Source: an uncultured Ignavibacteriota bacterium (lineage in GTDB: Bacteria; Bacteroidota; Ignavibacteria; UBA10030; UBA8401). Taken from it: DNA of 64,000 bases. Below are positions 19,300 through 29,177 of the stretch, one piece after another (positions within the stretch are counted from its first letter, which is position 1; every line of letters begins with the position of its first letter). The position numbers and the translations under genes were made by a program. Location: the NCBI GenBank assembly GCA_903884005.1, contig CAISDA010000064.1, positions 1-64,000 on the forward strand. The letters are read 5' to 3'. The notes under the pieces are model-generated. The model did no database searches. It saw only the letters and a list, made by a program, of their open reading frames with translations, and was not told the DNA's origin.

Positions 19300-20037
19300 A
19301 TGACCAGCGCATTTTCCCGTTCCATCGTCCAACCCGTGAAGGATTTTCTGTTCCCGCCGCTGTGCCTCTCATGCCGCGAGCGGCTTGCCTCAGCCGACCG
19401 GTACCTGTGCGCGCACTGCTCACGGTCCCTGGTGCGCGTGGACGAAACGGATTTCACGATGGCGGTGCTGAAAGACCGCTTCAAGGGTTCGGACATTATT
19501 TCCTCATTTTTTCCACTCTATTATTTCGAAGAAGAAGGCGTCTTGCAGCACGTGATCCATGCGCTCAAGTACGAAGAAATGACGGCGCTCGGCGAGATGT
19601 ACGGTGAAACGATCGGCGCCGCTCTCCGCGAACACCCGGACTATGCCGATATCCGAGTCATCGTTCCCGTTCCGCTGCACGCACAAAAGGAGCGCGAACG
19701 CGGATATAATCAAAGCGCGTGGATCTGCAATGGCATTGCGCGCGCGATGGGCCTTCCCGTCACGGCCGGTGTTGTGCGCAGGCGGAAGAATACGCGTTCG
19801 CAGACCAAGCTCTCTGCGGCCCTCCGCCTGGACAATGTGAAAGACGCCTTCGAGGCAAACGCAGCTTCGGCCGGCACGATCCGCGATGCAAAAATTCTTC
19901 TTGTCGACGATGTCATTACCACCGGTGCGACGATTCATTCCTGTGCCCTGCCTCTGCGCTCGGCCGGCGCCGCAGCGGTCGTCTGCGCTTCGATCGGCAT
20001 CGCGAAATTGAACGCTCCTCCCACGGCGGGTCTATGA
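19300..20037 (+). CDS. ComF family protein (phosphoribosyltransferase fold)
   Basis: 245 residues. An N-terminal four-cysteine zinc ribbon (CLSC...CAHC) leads into a type I phosphoribosyltransferase domain whose PRPP-binding loop is ILLVDDVITTGATIHSC. This matches ComF/GntX-like proteins; in competent bacteria ComF helps single-stranded DNA uptake, elsewhere the role is unclear. A GGGGGGAG site lies six bases upstream. Being just downstream of uvrB suggests a DNA-related role, but no competence genes are in the window. Confidence 0.88.
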   Translation: MTSAFSRSIVQPVKDFLFPPLCLSCRERLASADRYLCAHCSRSLVRVDETDFTMAVLKDRFKGSDIISSFFPLYYFEEEGVLQHVIHALKYEEMTALGEMYGETIGAALREHPDYADIRVIVPVPLHAQKERERGYNQSAWICNGIARAMGLPVTAGVVRRRKNTRSQTKLSAALRLDNVKDAFEANAASAGTIRDAKILLVDDVITTGATIHSCALPLRSAGAAAVVCASIGIAKLNAPPTAGL

Positions 20038-20130
20038 ATGCGCCTCTAAATTACGTCATAGTGGGAATTGATAAAATTTTTACCGTTATTAAAGGTTGTC
20101 CGATTACTTTTTTTATTGAGGAATATACAC

Positions 20131-21156
20131 ATGCAGCAGCCCAGCGAAGAACACAAAGCACACACAGCACCACAAAAAACTGTCACGCCCGGCGTCCCGG
20201 CCGATGAAGATGGCGGAAACAACCTGCCGCCCATTGCCAACCCGACGGTGCGCAAATTCAAAATATTCATTCCGTTATTCCTCGTCGTGGCGCTGATCGC
20301 GTTTGTGTCGTGGAAGTATTATGTGGACGCGCGGGATTATATCTCGACCGACGACGCCTATGTGGACGGCAACCGCGTCTCTATCAGCTCAAAGATCCTG
20401 GGCCGCATCACCATGCTCGCCGCTGCCGAAGGTGATACCGTGCACGCGGGCGGGGTTGTGGTCCGTCTGGACGACACCGATCTGCGCGCGCAACTGGCCC
20501 AGTCACAGTCGGCTCTGGCGCTGGCGAAGGAAAATATCCGCCTCGCCCAGGTGATCCTGGACAAGGCGCAATCGGATTTTCAACGGACATCTGTGCAGTT
20601 CAAGGAGACCATCATCCCCAAGGAGCAATTCGACCATGCTCAGGCAGAATTGGATGCGGCCAAGGCCCGCCTGACGATCGCCTATGCGCAGGTCAACGCA
20701 GCGAAAGCCCAGGAAGGCATCATCGAGGCGCAGCTGCTCAATACAACGATCATCGCACCGATGACCGGCGTGGTGGCGAAGCGATGGCTCCTCGAAGGAG
20801 ACATTGCCCAACCCGGACAGGCGATCTATTCGGTCTACGACCTGCAGCATATTTGGGTGACGGCTAATTACGAGGAGACGAAACTCGGGTTCATCGCCCT
20901 CGGCGATTCGGTTGATATCGCCCTCGACTCGTATCCCGATGCGAAGTTTCACGGCGTCGTGATACAGAAAGGGACATATACGGCGTCTCAATTCGCGCTC
21001 ATCCCGCCCAACAATGCGTCCGGCAACTTCACAAAAATAACGCAGCGCGTGCCGGTGAAAATTTCGATCGAGCAGCAGGCGTCCCCGACCCTCCAGCCGC
21101 GCCTCGATCTGCTCATGGGCATGAGTGTTGAAGTGAAAATAAAGGTCCGGAAATAA
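20131..21156 (+). CDS. HlyD/EmrA-type membrane fusion protein
   Basis: 341 residues: a short N-terminal cytoplasmic tail, one membrane helix (about 33-52, IFIPLFLVVALIAFVSW), the lipoyl/barrel signature STDDAYVDGNRVSISSK, an alpha-helical hairpin around residues 110-205, and the second lipoyl half (TGVVAKRWLLEGDIAQPGQ). It bridges the inner-membrane pump and outer-membrane channel of a tripartite exporter. TGAGGAA supports the ATG at 20131. Its stop overlaps the next start (TAATG), so the two are translationally coupled. Confidence 0.92.
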   Translation: MQQPSEEHKAHTAPQKTVTPGVPADEDGGNNLPPIANPTVRKFKIFIPLFLVVALIAFVSWKYYVDARDYISTDDAYVDGNRVSISSKILGRITMLAAAEGDTVHAGGVVVRLDDTDLRAQLAQSQSALALAKENIRLAQVILDKAQSDFQRTSVQFKETIIPKEQFDHAQAELDAAKARLTIAYAQVNAAKAQEGIIEAQLLNTTIIAPMTGVVAKRWLLEGDIAQPGQAIYSVYDLQHIWVTANYEETKLGFIALGDSVDIALDSYPDAKFHGVVIQKGTYTASQFALIPPNNASGNFTKITQRVPVKISIEQQASPTLQPRLDLLMGMSVEVKIKVRK

Positions 21157-22775
21157 TGGCGGATTTTTCAACACATACGCTGAAGCAGTTGTTCATCGGC
21201 CGTGTGCCCTCGCTTCATCACGAACATTCTTCGTATAAGTGGTGGGTGCTCATCAATGTCATGATCGGCACATTCATGGCAGTGCTCGACGCCACGATCG
21301 TGAATGTCGCGCTCCCCAAGCTCATGGCATCGTTCGGCGCCGATATCGACAAGGCCGAGTGGATCATCACCGCCTATATGCTCGTGTTCGCCGTAATGCT
21401 GCCGACTTCGGGATGGGTGGCCGATCATCTCGGATATAAGAGAACATATTTCATGGCGCTCTTCCTGTTCACGTTCGGATCGTTTTTATGCGGCCTGGCC
21501 TGGAACGAAGACGTGCTCATCGCCTTTCGCGTTGTGCAGGCCATGGGCGCCGGCTTCCTTATGCCGGTCGGCATGGCGATCGTCATCCGCGAATTTCCGC
21601 CTCGGCAGCGGGGCGTCGCCCTCGGCTTCTGGGCAATCGCGGCCGCCGCATCCGTCTCGCTCGGCCCGCTCATCGGCGGGTACCTCGTCGATCATATCAG
21701 CTGGAACGCCATTTTTGATGTCAACATACCGGTCGGGCTCCTGGGACTCTTTGCCACGGCCGTCATTCAGCGCGAGTATAAGACCGAACACACGCGTTCG
21801 TTCGACTTCATCGGCTTCATTTCTATGACCGTGTTCCTTGTGGCGCTGCTGCTCGCCTTATCGGATGGCAACGCGGCATGGAATACCGGAGGCTGGACGT
21901 CGCCTTTTATTCTCGGCTGTTTTGCACTGGCGGCATTGTGCTTCACGATTTTTCTCACGGTGGAACTCACGATCGAACACCCGCTCATCGAGCTCGGCCT
22001 TTTTCGGAATTTCAATTTTGCGGTCACCAACGGCATCCTCTTCATCTTCGGGCTCGGCATGTTCGGCAGTACTTTTTTGCTCCCCCTCTATCTCCAGAAT
22101 TCGATGGGATATACCGCGCTCCAGACAGGCGTGATGTTCCTGCCGGTGGGGATCCTCCAGGCGATCTCGTCTCCGATCGCCGGGTATATATCGGACAAGG
22201 CCAATCCGAAGATCCCTGCCATCATCGGGATCTCACTGCTCGGCGTCAGCCTCTATCTCAACGGCTGGCTGTCTCTCTATTCGGAACATGTTCAACTCAT
22301 CGTGCCGTTGTATCTGCGCGGTTTCGCGATGGGATTGCTCTTTACGCCGCTGACAACGCTTGCACAGTCCGAGATCCCGCGTCACAAGATCGCGCAATCC
22401 TCTGGATTGTTCAATGTGATCCGGCAGTTGGGCGGAAGTTTTGGCGTCGCCATCATGGGCGCGCTCCTGACGCGGCGGACGCTCTACCATGCATCGATGT
22501 ACGGACAAATGGTTGATCTCCACTCGCCGACGACCCAGGCTGTTGCGGTGCATCTTACGGGATTCAGCCACGCCATACTCGGGAATTCACAAGGATTATC
22601 ATTAATGCAGGCGAGGGGGCTGATGCTCTCGCACGTTATGAAGCAGGCGTTTGTGCGTGCCGTGTCCGACGATTTTCTTGTGGCGGCGGCGATCACGATC
22701 GTTGGCGTGCTGCCCATCCTTTTTCTCAAAACGCATAAGGCCGAGGCGCACGAGCACGCTGCACCGATGGAATGA
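21156..22775 (+). CDS. DHA2 family drug:proton antiporter (EmrB/QacA type)
   Basis: 539 residues with 14 predicted helices. The early signature is LDATIVNVALPKLMASFG, followed by TAYMLVFAVMLPTSGWVADHLG and the motif C region ALGFWAIAAAASVSLGPLIGG. These mark the 14-helix DHA2 subfamily that expels drugs or other amphipathic compounds with the EmrA-type adaptor. The ATG overlaps the upstream stop by one base, and the outer-membrane channel gene follows. Confidence 0.92.
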   Translation: MADFSTHTLKQLFIGRVPSLHHEHSSYKWWVLINVMIGTFMAVLDATIVNVALPKLMASFGADIDKAEWIITAYMLVFAVMLPTSGWVADHLGYKRTYFMALFLFTFGSFLCGLAWNEDVLIAFRVVQAMGAGFLMPVGMAIVIREFPPRQRGVALGFWAIAAAASVSLGPLIGGYLVDHISWNAIFDVNIPVGLLGLFATAVIQREYKTEHTRSFDFIGFISMTVFLVALLLALSDGNAAWNTGGWTSPFILGCFALAALCFTIFLTVELTIEHPLIELGLFRNFNFAVTNGILFIFGLGMFGSTFLLPLYLQNSMGYTALQTGVMFLPVGILQAISSPIAGYISDKANPKIPAIIGISLLGVSLYLNGWLSLYSEHVQLIVPLYLRGFAMGLLFTPLTTLAQSEIPRHKIAQSSGLFNVIRQLGGSFGVAIMGALLTRRTLYHASMYGQMVDLHSPTTQAVAVHLTGFSHAILGNSQGLSLMQARGLMLSHVMKQAFVRAVSDDFLVAAAITIVGVLPILFLKTHKAEAHEHAAPME

Positions 22776-22855
22776 CGCCGCACATGGTATGCGCATTCGT
22801 AGTCATCACTCACAATCATTCGCTTCATTCGAATACACGTAAACGTCCATTCATC

Positions 22856-24148
22856 ATGAAAAAACTCTCTCTTCTTATTGTCTGTTGTTCCGCCTTTGCG
22901 GCGCAGTCCGGCAGCGCTCAGCAGGATTCGCTCACCGTGGATGCTGCCGTGCAGCGGGTCCTGACCACGCATCCGGTGCTCGATCAATCGGCGGCCGCAG
23001 TCCGCATCGCCGAGGCCCGCGTCTCTCAGGCCGAGAATGCGCGGAACCTGGATGTAACAGCCGAAGCGGGATACATGCGCCTCGACCCGATCTCCGAATT
23101 TTCAATACCGGGTCTCGGATCGCTCCCGGTGTTCACGCCGAATAATTTCGACGCGCATATCATCGCAAAGTACACACTCTATGATTTTGGGAAAGCTTCG
23201 TCGGCCATCAGCCTCAGCCGGTCGCGCGTGCAGACGTCGACGGACGTGCTCGGACTGACGAAGAGCGCACTGGCCGTCCAAACCCGGCGCATCTTCTATT
23301 CGATCCTCCTTCTGCAAAAAAGCATTCTGGTGCAGGATGAGCAGCTTCGCGCATTGGACCAGCATCTCCTTGTCACGCAGAAACGCCTGGCATCGGGAAC
23401 AGCAACAACATTCGACGTGCTGACGACGCAGGTGCGCATTGCAGCCGCATCCAATCAGCGCGTCGATATCCTCAATGCCCTGGAAAAACAAGAGACAATG
23501 TTCCGGCAGCTGCTGGCGTTGAGCTCCGGCGCGCCGGTCGCGCTCCGGGGTGATTTTTCCTGCGGGATGGCGGACTACGGCGTCGACTCGCTCATGCAGC
23601 TCGCGGTGCAGCAGCGGATGGAGGTTCGGCTTGTCGGGGATGCACAGGAAACGGCCCGGTTTCAGAAGATCGCTGCGGAATTTGGCACAGCTCCCGCGGT
23701 GAAAGCGATGATCAATTACGGATTTAAAAACGGATTTGAACCGAATTTCGATGTGCTCAGGGGGAACTGGGTTGCCGGCATTAAAATAGAAGTTCCTGTT
23801 TACGACGGAGGCCGAACCGCAGCGCAGGTGGAAGAAGCCGATGCGGCGATCATCGGCGAGCAGGCGCACCGCAATGATGTGGTGAGGCAGATCCGTTCGG
23901 ACATCGAGCAGGTGCTTGCCGACGTCCATGCTGCCACCGAAAAGGTGAGAATTTCAGACGTGCAACTGCAGCAGGCCCGCGAGGCGGTGGACATCGCTGT
24001 GAAGAGGTACGATACGGGGTCCGTGACGAATCTCGATGTGCTCGATGCCGAAACGGCGCGGACTGTGGCGGAATTTGCACGGCTGCAGGCGCTCTACAAA
24101 TACGTGATGAGCACCGTTGAACTCGGCCGGGCCCTCGGTACGCAATAA
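22856..24148 (+). CDS. TolC family outer-membrane efflux channel
   Basis: 430 residues with a signal peptide (MKKLSLLIVCCSAFAAQSGSAQ). Two OEP repeats are visible: the first around SLTVDAAVQRVLTTHPVLDQS and the second around VADGGRTAAQVEE-type sequence near residue 320, each leading into long coiled-coil helices. A VTNLDVLDAE motif near the end is typical of the family. It completes the efflux system begun by the two upstream genes. I use the ATG before the signal peptide, not the ATG at 22772 inside the upstream gene. Confidence 0.92.
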   Translation: MKKLSLLIVCCSAFAAQSGSAQQDSLTVDAAVQRVLTTHPVLDQSAAAVRIAEARVSQAENARNLDVTAEAGYMRLDPISEFSIPGLGSLPVFTPNNFDAHIIAKYTLYDFGKASSAISLSRSRVQTSTDVLGLTKSALAVQTRRIFYSILLLQKSILVQDEQLRALDQHLLVTQKRLASGTATTFDVLTTQVRIAAASNQRVDILNALEKQETMFRQLLALSSGAPVALRGDFSCGMADYGVDSLMQLAVQQRMEVRLVGDAQETARFQKIAAEFGTAPAVKAMINYGFKNGFEPNFDVLRGNWVAGIKIEVPVYDGGRTAAQVEEADAAIIGEQAHRNDVVRQIRSDIEQVLADVHAATEKVRISDVQLQQAREAVDIAVKRYDTGSVTNLDVLDAETARTVAEFARLQALYKYVMSTVELGRALGTQ

Positions 24149-24172
24149 CGGATATCCAGCATTGTAGTGCGT

Positions 24173-24196
24173 GTAGGACGAGCTGTTAGCCCGTCC
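24173..24196. repeat. Short palindromic repeat, family B variant
   Basis: GTAGGACGAGCTGTTAGC followed by CCGTCC forms a small hairpin in the 105-base gap between two convergent genes. The stem sequence GGACGAGCT also occurs at 60331-60351. It may act as a bidirectional transcript end, though it lacks a T-run. Confidence 0.55.
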
Positions 24197-24253
24197 AGGG
24201 CTGGATACGATCTCGCACCGCTGAGGCCATCGTGACTGCCTGGTGCCGGTGGA

Positions 24254-25009
24254 CTATTTCAATGCGGAGGCGGGCGTGTTCAGCAATGCCGCGAAATTCG
24301 ATTGTATGTATTGCAGTATCTTCTCCGCGATCACCTTATGCCCGTCCTTGTTGGGGTGTATCCCGTCGCCGCAGATCAATGTTGTGTAATCCTCGTTCTC
24401 CAAAAATGCCGACCGTATGTCTATCAGCCGCGTCTTTGTTTCTTCGGCAACACGAAGGACCGCTGCGTTGTAGCGTTCATGCCACGCGTAAATATGCGAG
24501 ACGCTTCCGATGAACTGCAAAATGTTGTTCTTTGCCTGTTCGCTGTTATGACTGATCCATGTGAGGTACTTATCCGGGTCGAGCGGAGGGAGCGTGACCA
24601 GCACCGGCACGATCTGCATCGTCTGTAATTTCACGACAAGCCCCGAGAGCAATTCATGAAACGTCGAACATTCGGTGTTCGGATGAAACTCCCGCGAAGG
24701 GTCTTGGGCTATCTCATCCCAGCGGTAATCGCAGTCGTTGCCTCCGAATTCGATCAGCACGATATCCGGTTTCCGTCGCAGCACATCGTTCTGCAACCGC
24801 TGCAATCCTTCCACCAGCGTGCTGCCGAATTTTGCGGCATTATACACGACGCCTTTCAGATGCTCGCGCACCAGGTTCGTGAAGCTCTCAAGAAGCAATG
24901 CGTGTTTCTGTTTGATGTCGTCAAAAATAATTCCACGGGAAATTGAATCGCCATAGACCACGATCGTGTACGCGTCCTTCGTTGTGCCCGTATCCTGCGT
25001 TGTTTCCAT
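24254..25009 (-). CDS. SGNH/GDSL hydrolase
   Basis: 251 residues without a signal peptide. The catalytic Ser is in VVYGDSISRG (Ser22), block III is IEFGGNDCDYRW, and the Asp-His pair is in DGIHPNKDGH near residue 215. This is the esterase/lipase or acyl-thioesterase fold; the substrate is not evident. The gene is convergent with the tolC-like gene and has an AT-rich upstream region carrying a family A repeat. Confidence 0.88.
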   Translation of the reverse strand: METTQDTGTTKDAYTIVVYGDSISRGIIFDDIKQKHALLLESFTNLVREHLKGVVYNAAKFGSTLVEGLQRLQNDVLRRKPDIVLIEFGGNDCDYRWDEIAQDPSREFHPNTECSTFHELLSGLVVKLQTMQIVPVLVTLPPLDPDKYLTWISHNSEQAKNNILQFIGSVSHIYAWHERYNAAVLRVAEETKTRLIDIRSAFLENEDYTTLICGDGIHPNKDGHKVIAEKILQYIQSNFAALLNTPASALK

Positions 25010-25358
25010 ACCCTGTCCTCTGAAATAAAAAATACACCTACGCTTCCTCTAATATACAAAAATATCGAATGCAATGGGAAATCGCCCTATGTGCGATTGA
25101 CAGAATTCTCATCTCCTTTCTTCGTATCTTATTCCCGTGCGTTCCTTCATTTATTGTAACTACGGAGTGTGCACCAACATCATTGTCATCCTGAGCGAAG
25201 CGAAGGATCTAAAACGTTAGTCGTCGGTCGCAGCACATAATCGATGCCGCCTGTTGTCGTAGGCATTTTAGATTCTTCGGTCGCTCGAGCTCCCTCAGAA
25301 TGACAGGGATTATTGATTACGTTGAGCTGTTGCCATCTACTTTCGAAAGCAATGCTGT
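25010..25358. other. Intergenic region with one family A repeat
   Basis: This 349-base divergent gap between the SGNH hydrolase and CotH genes holds the repeat at 25185-25304. The stretch next to the hydrolase is AT-rich (ATATACAAAAATATCGAATG) and probably contains its promoter. No gene is supported. Confidence 0.5.
25185..25304. repeat. Dispersed palindromic repeat, family A, copy 2
   Basis: A 120-base element starting GTCATCCTGAGCGAAGCGA and ending CCTCAGAATGAC. By eye it differs from copy 1 (12753-12871) at only a modest number of positions and lies in the same orientation. The arms form a long imperfect stem. Confidence 0.85.
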
Positions 25359-27869
25359 ATGAACCTCTTCACTCCGGCCCGGTGCCTGACGGCCTTTCTG
25401 TTCGTTCTTGCGTGCAGCCTGCCGCTTTCCGCTCAGCAGCTGTGCATCAATGAATTCATGGCTGCCAATGCTGGCGCGGTCACCGATCCGGACTATCATG
25501 ATTATGCCGACTGGATAGAGCTCTATAATCCGGGCACGGTGCCGGTGAATATCAAAGGCTGGTCCATTACCGATCTTCTGTCGCAGCCTAAAAAATATGT
25601 GTTCGCGGCCGATCTCATTGTTCCGCCGCAGGGATACCTGCTGATATGGGCAGACGACAAGGCTGTTGCGAACCATGCGAACTTTAAATTGAGCGCGTCG
25701 GGCGAAAGCATCGGTCTTTTTAATCCTGGTGGCGCGGTGATAGACTCTCTCTCTTTCGGCGCCCAGCAGAACGATATTTCATTCGGCCGCGTCCCGAACG
25801 GATCGCCGGCCTGGTCGAAACTCTCTCCCGCTTCACCCGGAACGGCGAATCTGGAGTCGCAGGTGTTCAACAAGCTTGCCGTCCCGGCGCTCTCGCGCCC
25901 AAGCGGATTTTTCGACGCGCCAGTGCTCGTCACGGTCACGCATCCCGTCACGGACGCTGTGCTGCGGTACACCAGGGACGGCCATACGCCCGGCCCCGCC
26001 AGCGCCGTCTACTCGGTGCCGATCCGAATCGATTCGACCACAGTGCTGCGCGTGAGCGCGTTCAAGAACGGATTCGTTCCGAGCACCGTTGTGACCGCGT
26101 CATATTTTATCGGCGAGCACACCGAGCTTCCGGTGTTTTCGCTCGTCACGGATCCCGAAAATTTTTTCAGCGATACCTCGGGCATTTATGTTGAAGGCAC
26201 AAACGGCACGATCGATAATTGCAGCACGGCAAAACGCAATTGGAATCAGGACTGGGAACGTCCCGTCGATCTGGAATTTTTTGAAAAGAACAGAACAACG
26301 GCGTTCAAAGTCGCAACAGGCGTTAAAATTTACGGAGGCTGCTCGCGGCTCTATCCCGAAAAATCGCTCGCATTTTATTTCCGCAGCGAGTACGGAGCGG
26401 ACAAGCTTCCGTACCAATTGTTTCCCGATATGCCGGTGACCGAATTCAACAATTTTATGCTTCGCAGTTCCGGCCAGGATTGGTGGCGCACGATGTTCAG
26501 GGACGGCATGGCGCAGACGCTCATCGAACAGGGAATGAAAATCGACGATCAAAATTACCGTTCCTCAGTGCTTTTTATCAACGGCCTGTACTGGGGCATT
26601 CACAATATTGGGGAAAAATTGAATGAACATTATATCCATTCACACTATGGCGTAAACGTCGACAGCGTGGACCTTGTGGAATTGAGCAAAGGGATAGTGG
26701 CGAATAACGGCGATATGATCGCGTACAACGCCATGACGGCGTACATCGGCGACAACGCGCTGTCGCTTCCGGAAAACTATGCATATCTCAAATCGATCGT
26801 GGACATGGACGAGTACATCGATTACGAGATTGCGCAGATCTATGCTGCCAATGGCGACTGGCCCGGGTCAAATACAAAGGTATGGCGCGAGCGGACGCCG
26901 GGGGCGAAATGGCGATGGATGGTCTACGACCTGGATTTTACGTTCGGAGGAAACGCCGAGGGCCAGTACTACACCAACACACTGGAACAGGCGACAGCGG
27001 TGAACGGACCGAACTGGCCCAATCCGCCCTGGGCAACGCTCATGCTGCGTAAACTGCTGGAGAACACCGAGTTTAAAAACGAATTCATACAGCGTTTCGC
27101 GGTCCATATGAACACGACGTTCGAAAAAGGCCATGTTGCCGCGGTGATCGACTCTCTGGCCCTGGGCATTGCCTCGGAGATCCCGCGCCACAAGCAGCGC
27201 TGGCCGCAATCGGTGTCGTTCACTCCAACATGGCAGGCAGGCGTCGATATCATGCGCACCTTCGCGGCGATGAGGCCCGATACGGCGCGCAAGCATTTCA
27301 TGAAGAAGTTTGCAATCGCGGGCACGAATACCCTCGTCATTTCGCGCAGCAATCCCGACTACGGGAAAATTTATACGCATGGGGTCGAAGCGGCGAAGAA
27401 CGGATTCACGCATGTCTTCTTCAGGAACATTCCCTTGACCATCAAAGCGGTCGCAGCGCCCGGCTGTCGGTTTGTGCGCTGGCAGGGAGTGATCGCCACG
27501 GCAGTTCCCGAAACCACTATTCTGCTCAGCAGCAATTCCACAGTAACGGCGGTGTTCGCGTCTGCGGGCGTCGAAGGGATCTCGTCCTCCTCCGCTTCCG
27601 CACCCGGGGAATACATACTATACGATAATTTTCCGAACCCGTTCAATCCGTCAACAACGATCAGGTTCAGTATACCCACAGCGGATGACGTTTCGGTGAA
27701 GGTGTTCGATATGCTCGGGCAGGAAATTGAATCGCTCGCCGATGGCCATTTCACGCCCGGCATATACAGCGTCAGATGGAACACTCAGGGACTGTCCAGC
27801 GGTGTATATTTTTGTCGTCTGCGATCGTCTCGCGGCACCGAATCGCGGAAGATGCTGCTGACGAAGTAA
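25359..27869 (+). CDS. Secreted CotH kinase-family protein with lamin-tail and T9SS domains
   Basis: 836 residues. In order: signal peptide; a lamin-tail domain from about residue 28 (LCINEFMAANAG, DWIELYNPG); a chitobiase C-terminal-like domain (about 175-245, LRYTRDGHTPG); a CotH domain (about 255-620, NWNQDWERPVDLEFFE, GIHNIGEKLNEHYI, WMVYDLDFTFGG); a bacterial-repeat beta domain around 655-735; and a type A T9SS domain (NFPNPFNPSTTIRF, ending KMLLTK). CotH domains are atypical protein kinases in spore coats, but secreted versions have unknown targets. The gene stands alone and ends 24 bases from the convergent regulator. Confidence 0.88.
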   Translation: MNLFTPARCLTAFLFVLACSLPLSAQQLCINEFMAANAGAVTDPDYHDYADWIELYNPGTVPVNIKGWSITDLLSQPKKYVFAADLIVPPQGYLLIWADDKAVANHANFKLSASGESIGLFNPGGAVIDSLSFGAQQNDISFGRVPNGSPAWSKLSPASPGTANLESQVFNKLAVPALSRPSGFFDAPVLVTVTHPVTDAVLRYTRDGHTPGPASAVYSVPIRIDSTTVLRVSAFKNGFVPSTVVTASYFIGEHTELPVFSLVTDPENFFSDTSGIYVEGTNGTIDNCSTAKRNWNQDWERPVDLEFFEKNRTTAFKVATGVKIYGGCSRLYPEKSLAFYFRSEYGADKLPYQLFPDMPVTEFNNFMLRSSGQDWWRTMFRDGMAQTLIEQGMKIDDQNYRSSVLFINGLYWGIHNIGEKLNEHYIHSHYGVNVDSVDLVELSKGIVANNGDMIAYNAMTAYIGDNALSLPENYAYLKSIVDMDEYIDYEIAQIYAANGDWPGSNTKVWRERTPGAKWRWMVYDLDFTFGGNAEGQYYTNTLEQATAVNGPNWPNPPWATLMLRKLLENTEFKNEFIQRFAVHMNTTFEKGHVAAVIDSLALGIASEIPRHKQRWPQSVSFTPTWQAGVDIMRTFAAMRPDTARKHFMKKFAIAGTNTLVISRSNPDYGKIYTHGVEAAKNGFTHVFFRNIPLTIKAVAAPGCRFVRWQGVIATAVPETTILLSSNSTVTAVFASAGVEGISSSSASAPGEYILYDNFPNPFNPSTTIRFSIPTADDVSVKVFDMLGQEIESLADGHFTPGIYSVRWNTQGLSSGVYFCRLRSSRGTESRKMLLTK

Positions 27870-27893
27870 GCAATAACGAATGCCGGGTCGCCG

Positions 27894-29129
27894 TCATTCG
27901 CCTTTCTTCGTCGCAGCCGGCAGGAGGGAAAAATATTTGATTTCCGAGCGGAACACTGTGTGCCGCACGCCTTCGGTTTCGGAAACCAGTTCGAACAGAA
28001 ACGGGGACTGGTCGATGCTCAGCGGTGAAAATTTATTGATCCTGGAGACCAGTGCCGGATCCACCGATGCCTTCACAGACTCCATCACTCCCACCTCGCT
28101 GAACCCCGTCAAAAACACGATCGAGTTGTTCTTCGATCCGCGAAGCTTCACGAGAACGCTGTAGTCCTTCTGGTAATTCCCGCCACGCCAATCGAGCGGG
28201 AATGAGAGGAGCGAATCGGTTCGCATATCCCGGATTGCCAGTCCGTTCGGCCTCAGGCTGTAATGCAGATTCGTTCTCGAAAACAACGTATCGAACTCGC
28301 CGAGTGTTTTCAGTGTGCCGATATAAATGATGTTGTTGTTGTCGAAGTCGTCCCATTTCAGCTCCGACGAGAGTTTAACCGAAATAGGTTTCGGCGAATT
28401 TACGAGGACTTTCATGATGTGCCAGAGGCCCAACGACGTGGCGGCCCCGACGTACGTCACATCTGAAATAACATAACCCTTGTATTTATTCGGTTCCGCT
28501 TTTGTCGATTCGCGCAGTTCGCCTTCGCTGTTGATATTAGGGTCCCTCAGAAATGTCCTTCCGGATGTCTTTCCTTTTTCCGAGAGCACAAGATAATCCC
28601 CAAGGACGATCAGCGTCGGCTGGTTGTTATTTTCGACAAATTCCTTCCATATCGGATTGACCGGAGTTGGATTCACCAGTAGGGGCGTCTTGCCATTGTA
28701 TCCAAATTCCACAACGATGAACAGAAGAATCACGCATGCAATGATGCCGGGATAGATAATGTGCACGTACGATCGGCGAGCTTTCGGAACGGTGACCTTC
28801 GCGGCATGCGAGTACTTGACTAAATACTGTCCTTTCGGAATGTCCATCTTATAATCGAATGTGTTTCCAGTCGTCAGGTAGTAATGTTCAAGTTTTTTCC
28901 TGAGATTGCTGATGTACGATCGGATGAGGGGGTCGGTCGAAGGATCGAACTTTGAATCCTTCCCGAACACATCATGGGCTATCTCGGTTTCCTTGAGCGT
29001 GATAACTTTTGATGACTTTTCGACAAGGTATCGCAGCAATTCCTGATACCGCGAGGAGTCATGAAATTCGGGGCTGTCTAAGATTTGAGCAAGTAATGCG
29101 TTCTTTTCGAGATCGCTGGGTTGCGTCAT
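27894..29129 (-). CDS. Membrane-bound winged-helix transcriptional regulator
   Basis: 411 residues. The N-terminal 105 form an OmpR-type winged helix with a flanking helical region; LKETEIAHDVFGKDSKFDP, LIRSYISNLRKKLEHYY and IPKGQYLVKY are typical of regulators common in Acidobacteria and related phyla. A basic stretch precedes one membrane helix at about 122-143, and the remaining 265 residues should face the periplasm, giving a ToxR/CadC-like layout. The ATG at 29129 is chosen over an upstream in-frame start because the DNA-binding domain begins right after it. It is divergent from the TonB receptor and is the obvious candidate regulator of the glycan locus. Confidence 0.8.
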   Translation of the reverse strand: MTQPSDLEKNALLAQILDSPEFHDSSRYQELLRYLVEKSSKVITLKETEIAHDVFGKDSKFDPSTDPLIRSYISNLRKKLEHYYLTTGNTFDYKMDIPKGQYLVKYSHAAKVTVPKARRSYVHIIYPGIIACVILLFIVVEFGYNGKTPLLVNPTPVNPIWKEFVENNNQPTLIVLGDYLVLSEKGKTSGRTFLRDPNINSEGELRESTKAEPNKYKGYVISDVTYVGAATSLGLWHIMKVLVNSPKPISVKLSSELKWDDFDNNNIIYIGTLKTLGEFDTLFSRTNLHYSLRPNGLAIRDMRTDSLLSFPLDWRGGNYQKDYSVLVKLRGSKNNSIVFLTGFSEVGVMESVKASVDPALVSRINKFSPLSIDQSPFLFELVSETEGVRHTVFRSEIKYFSLLPAATKKGE

Positions 29130-29177
29130 AACACTGTAAATAATATTAAATTGTATTGAGGAAATTCGTAAAAATGG

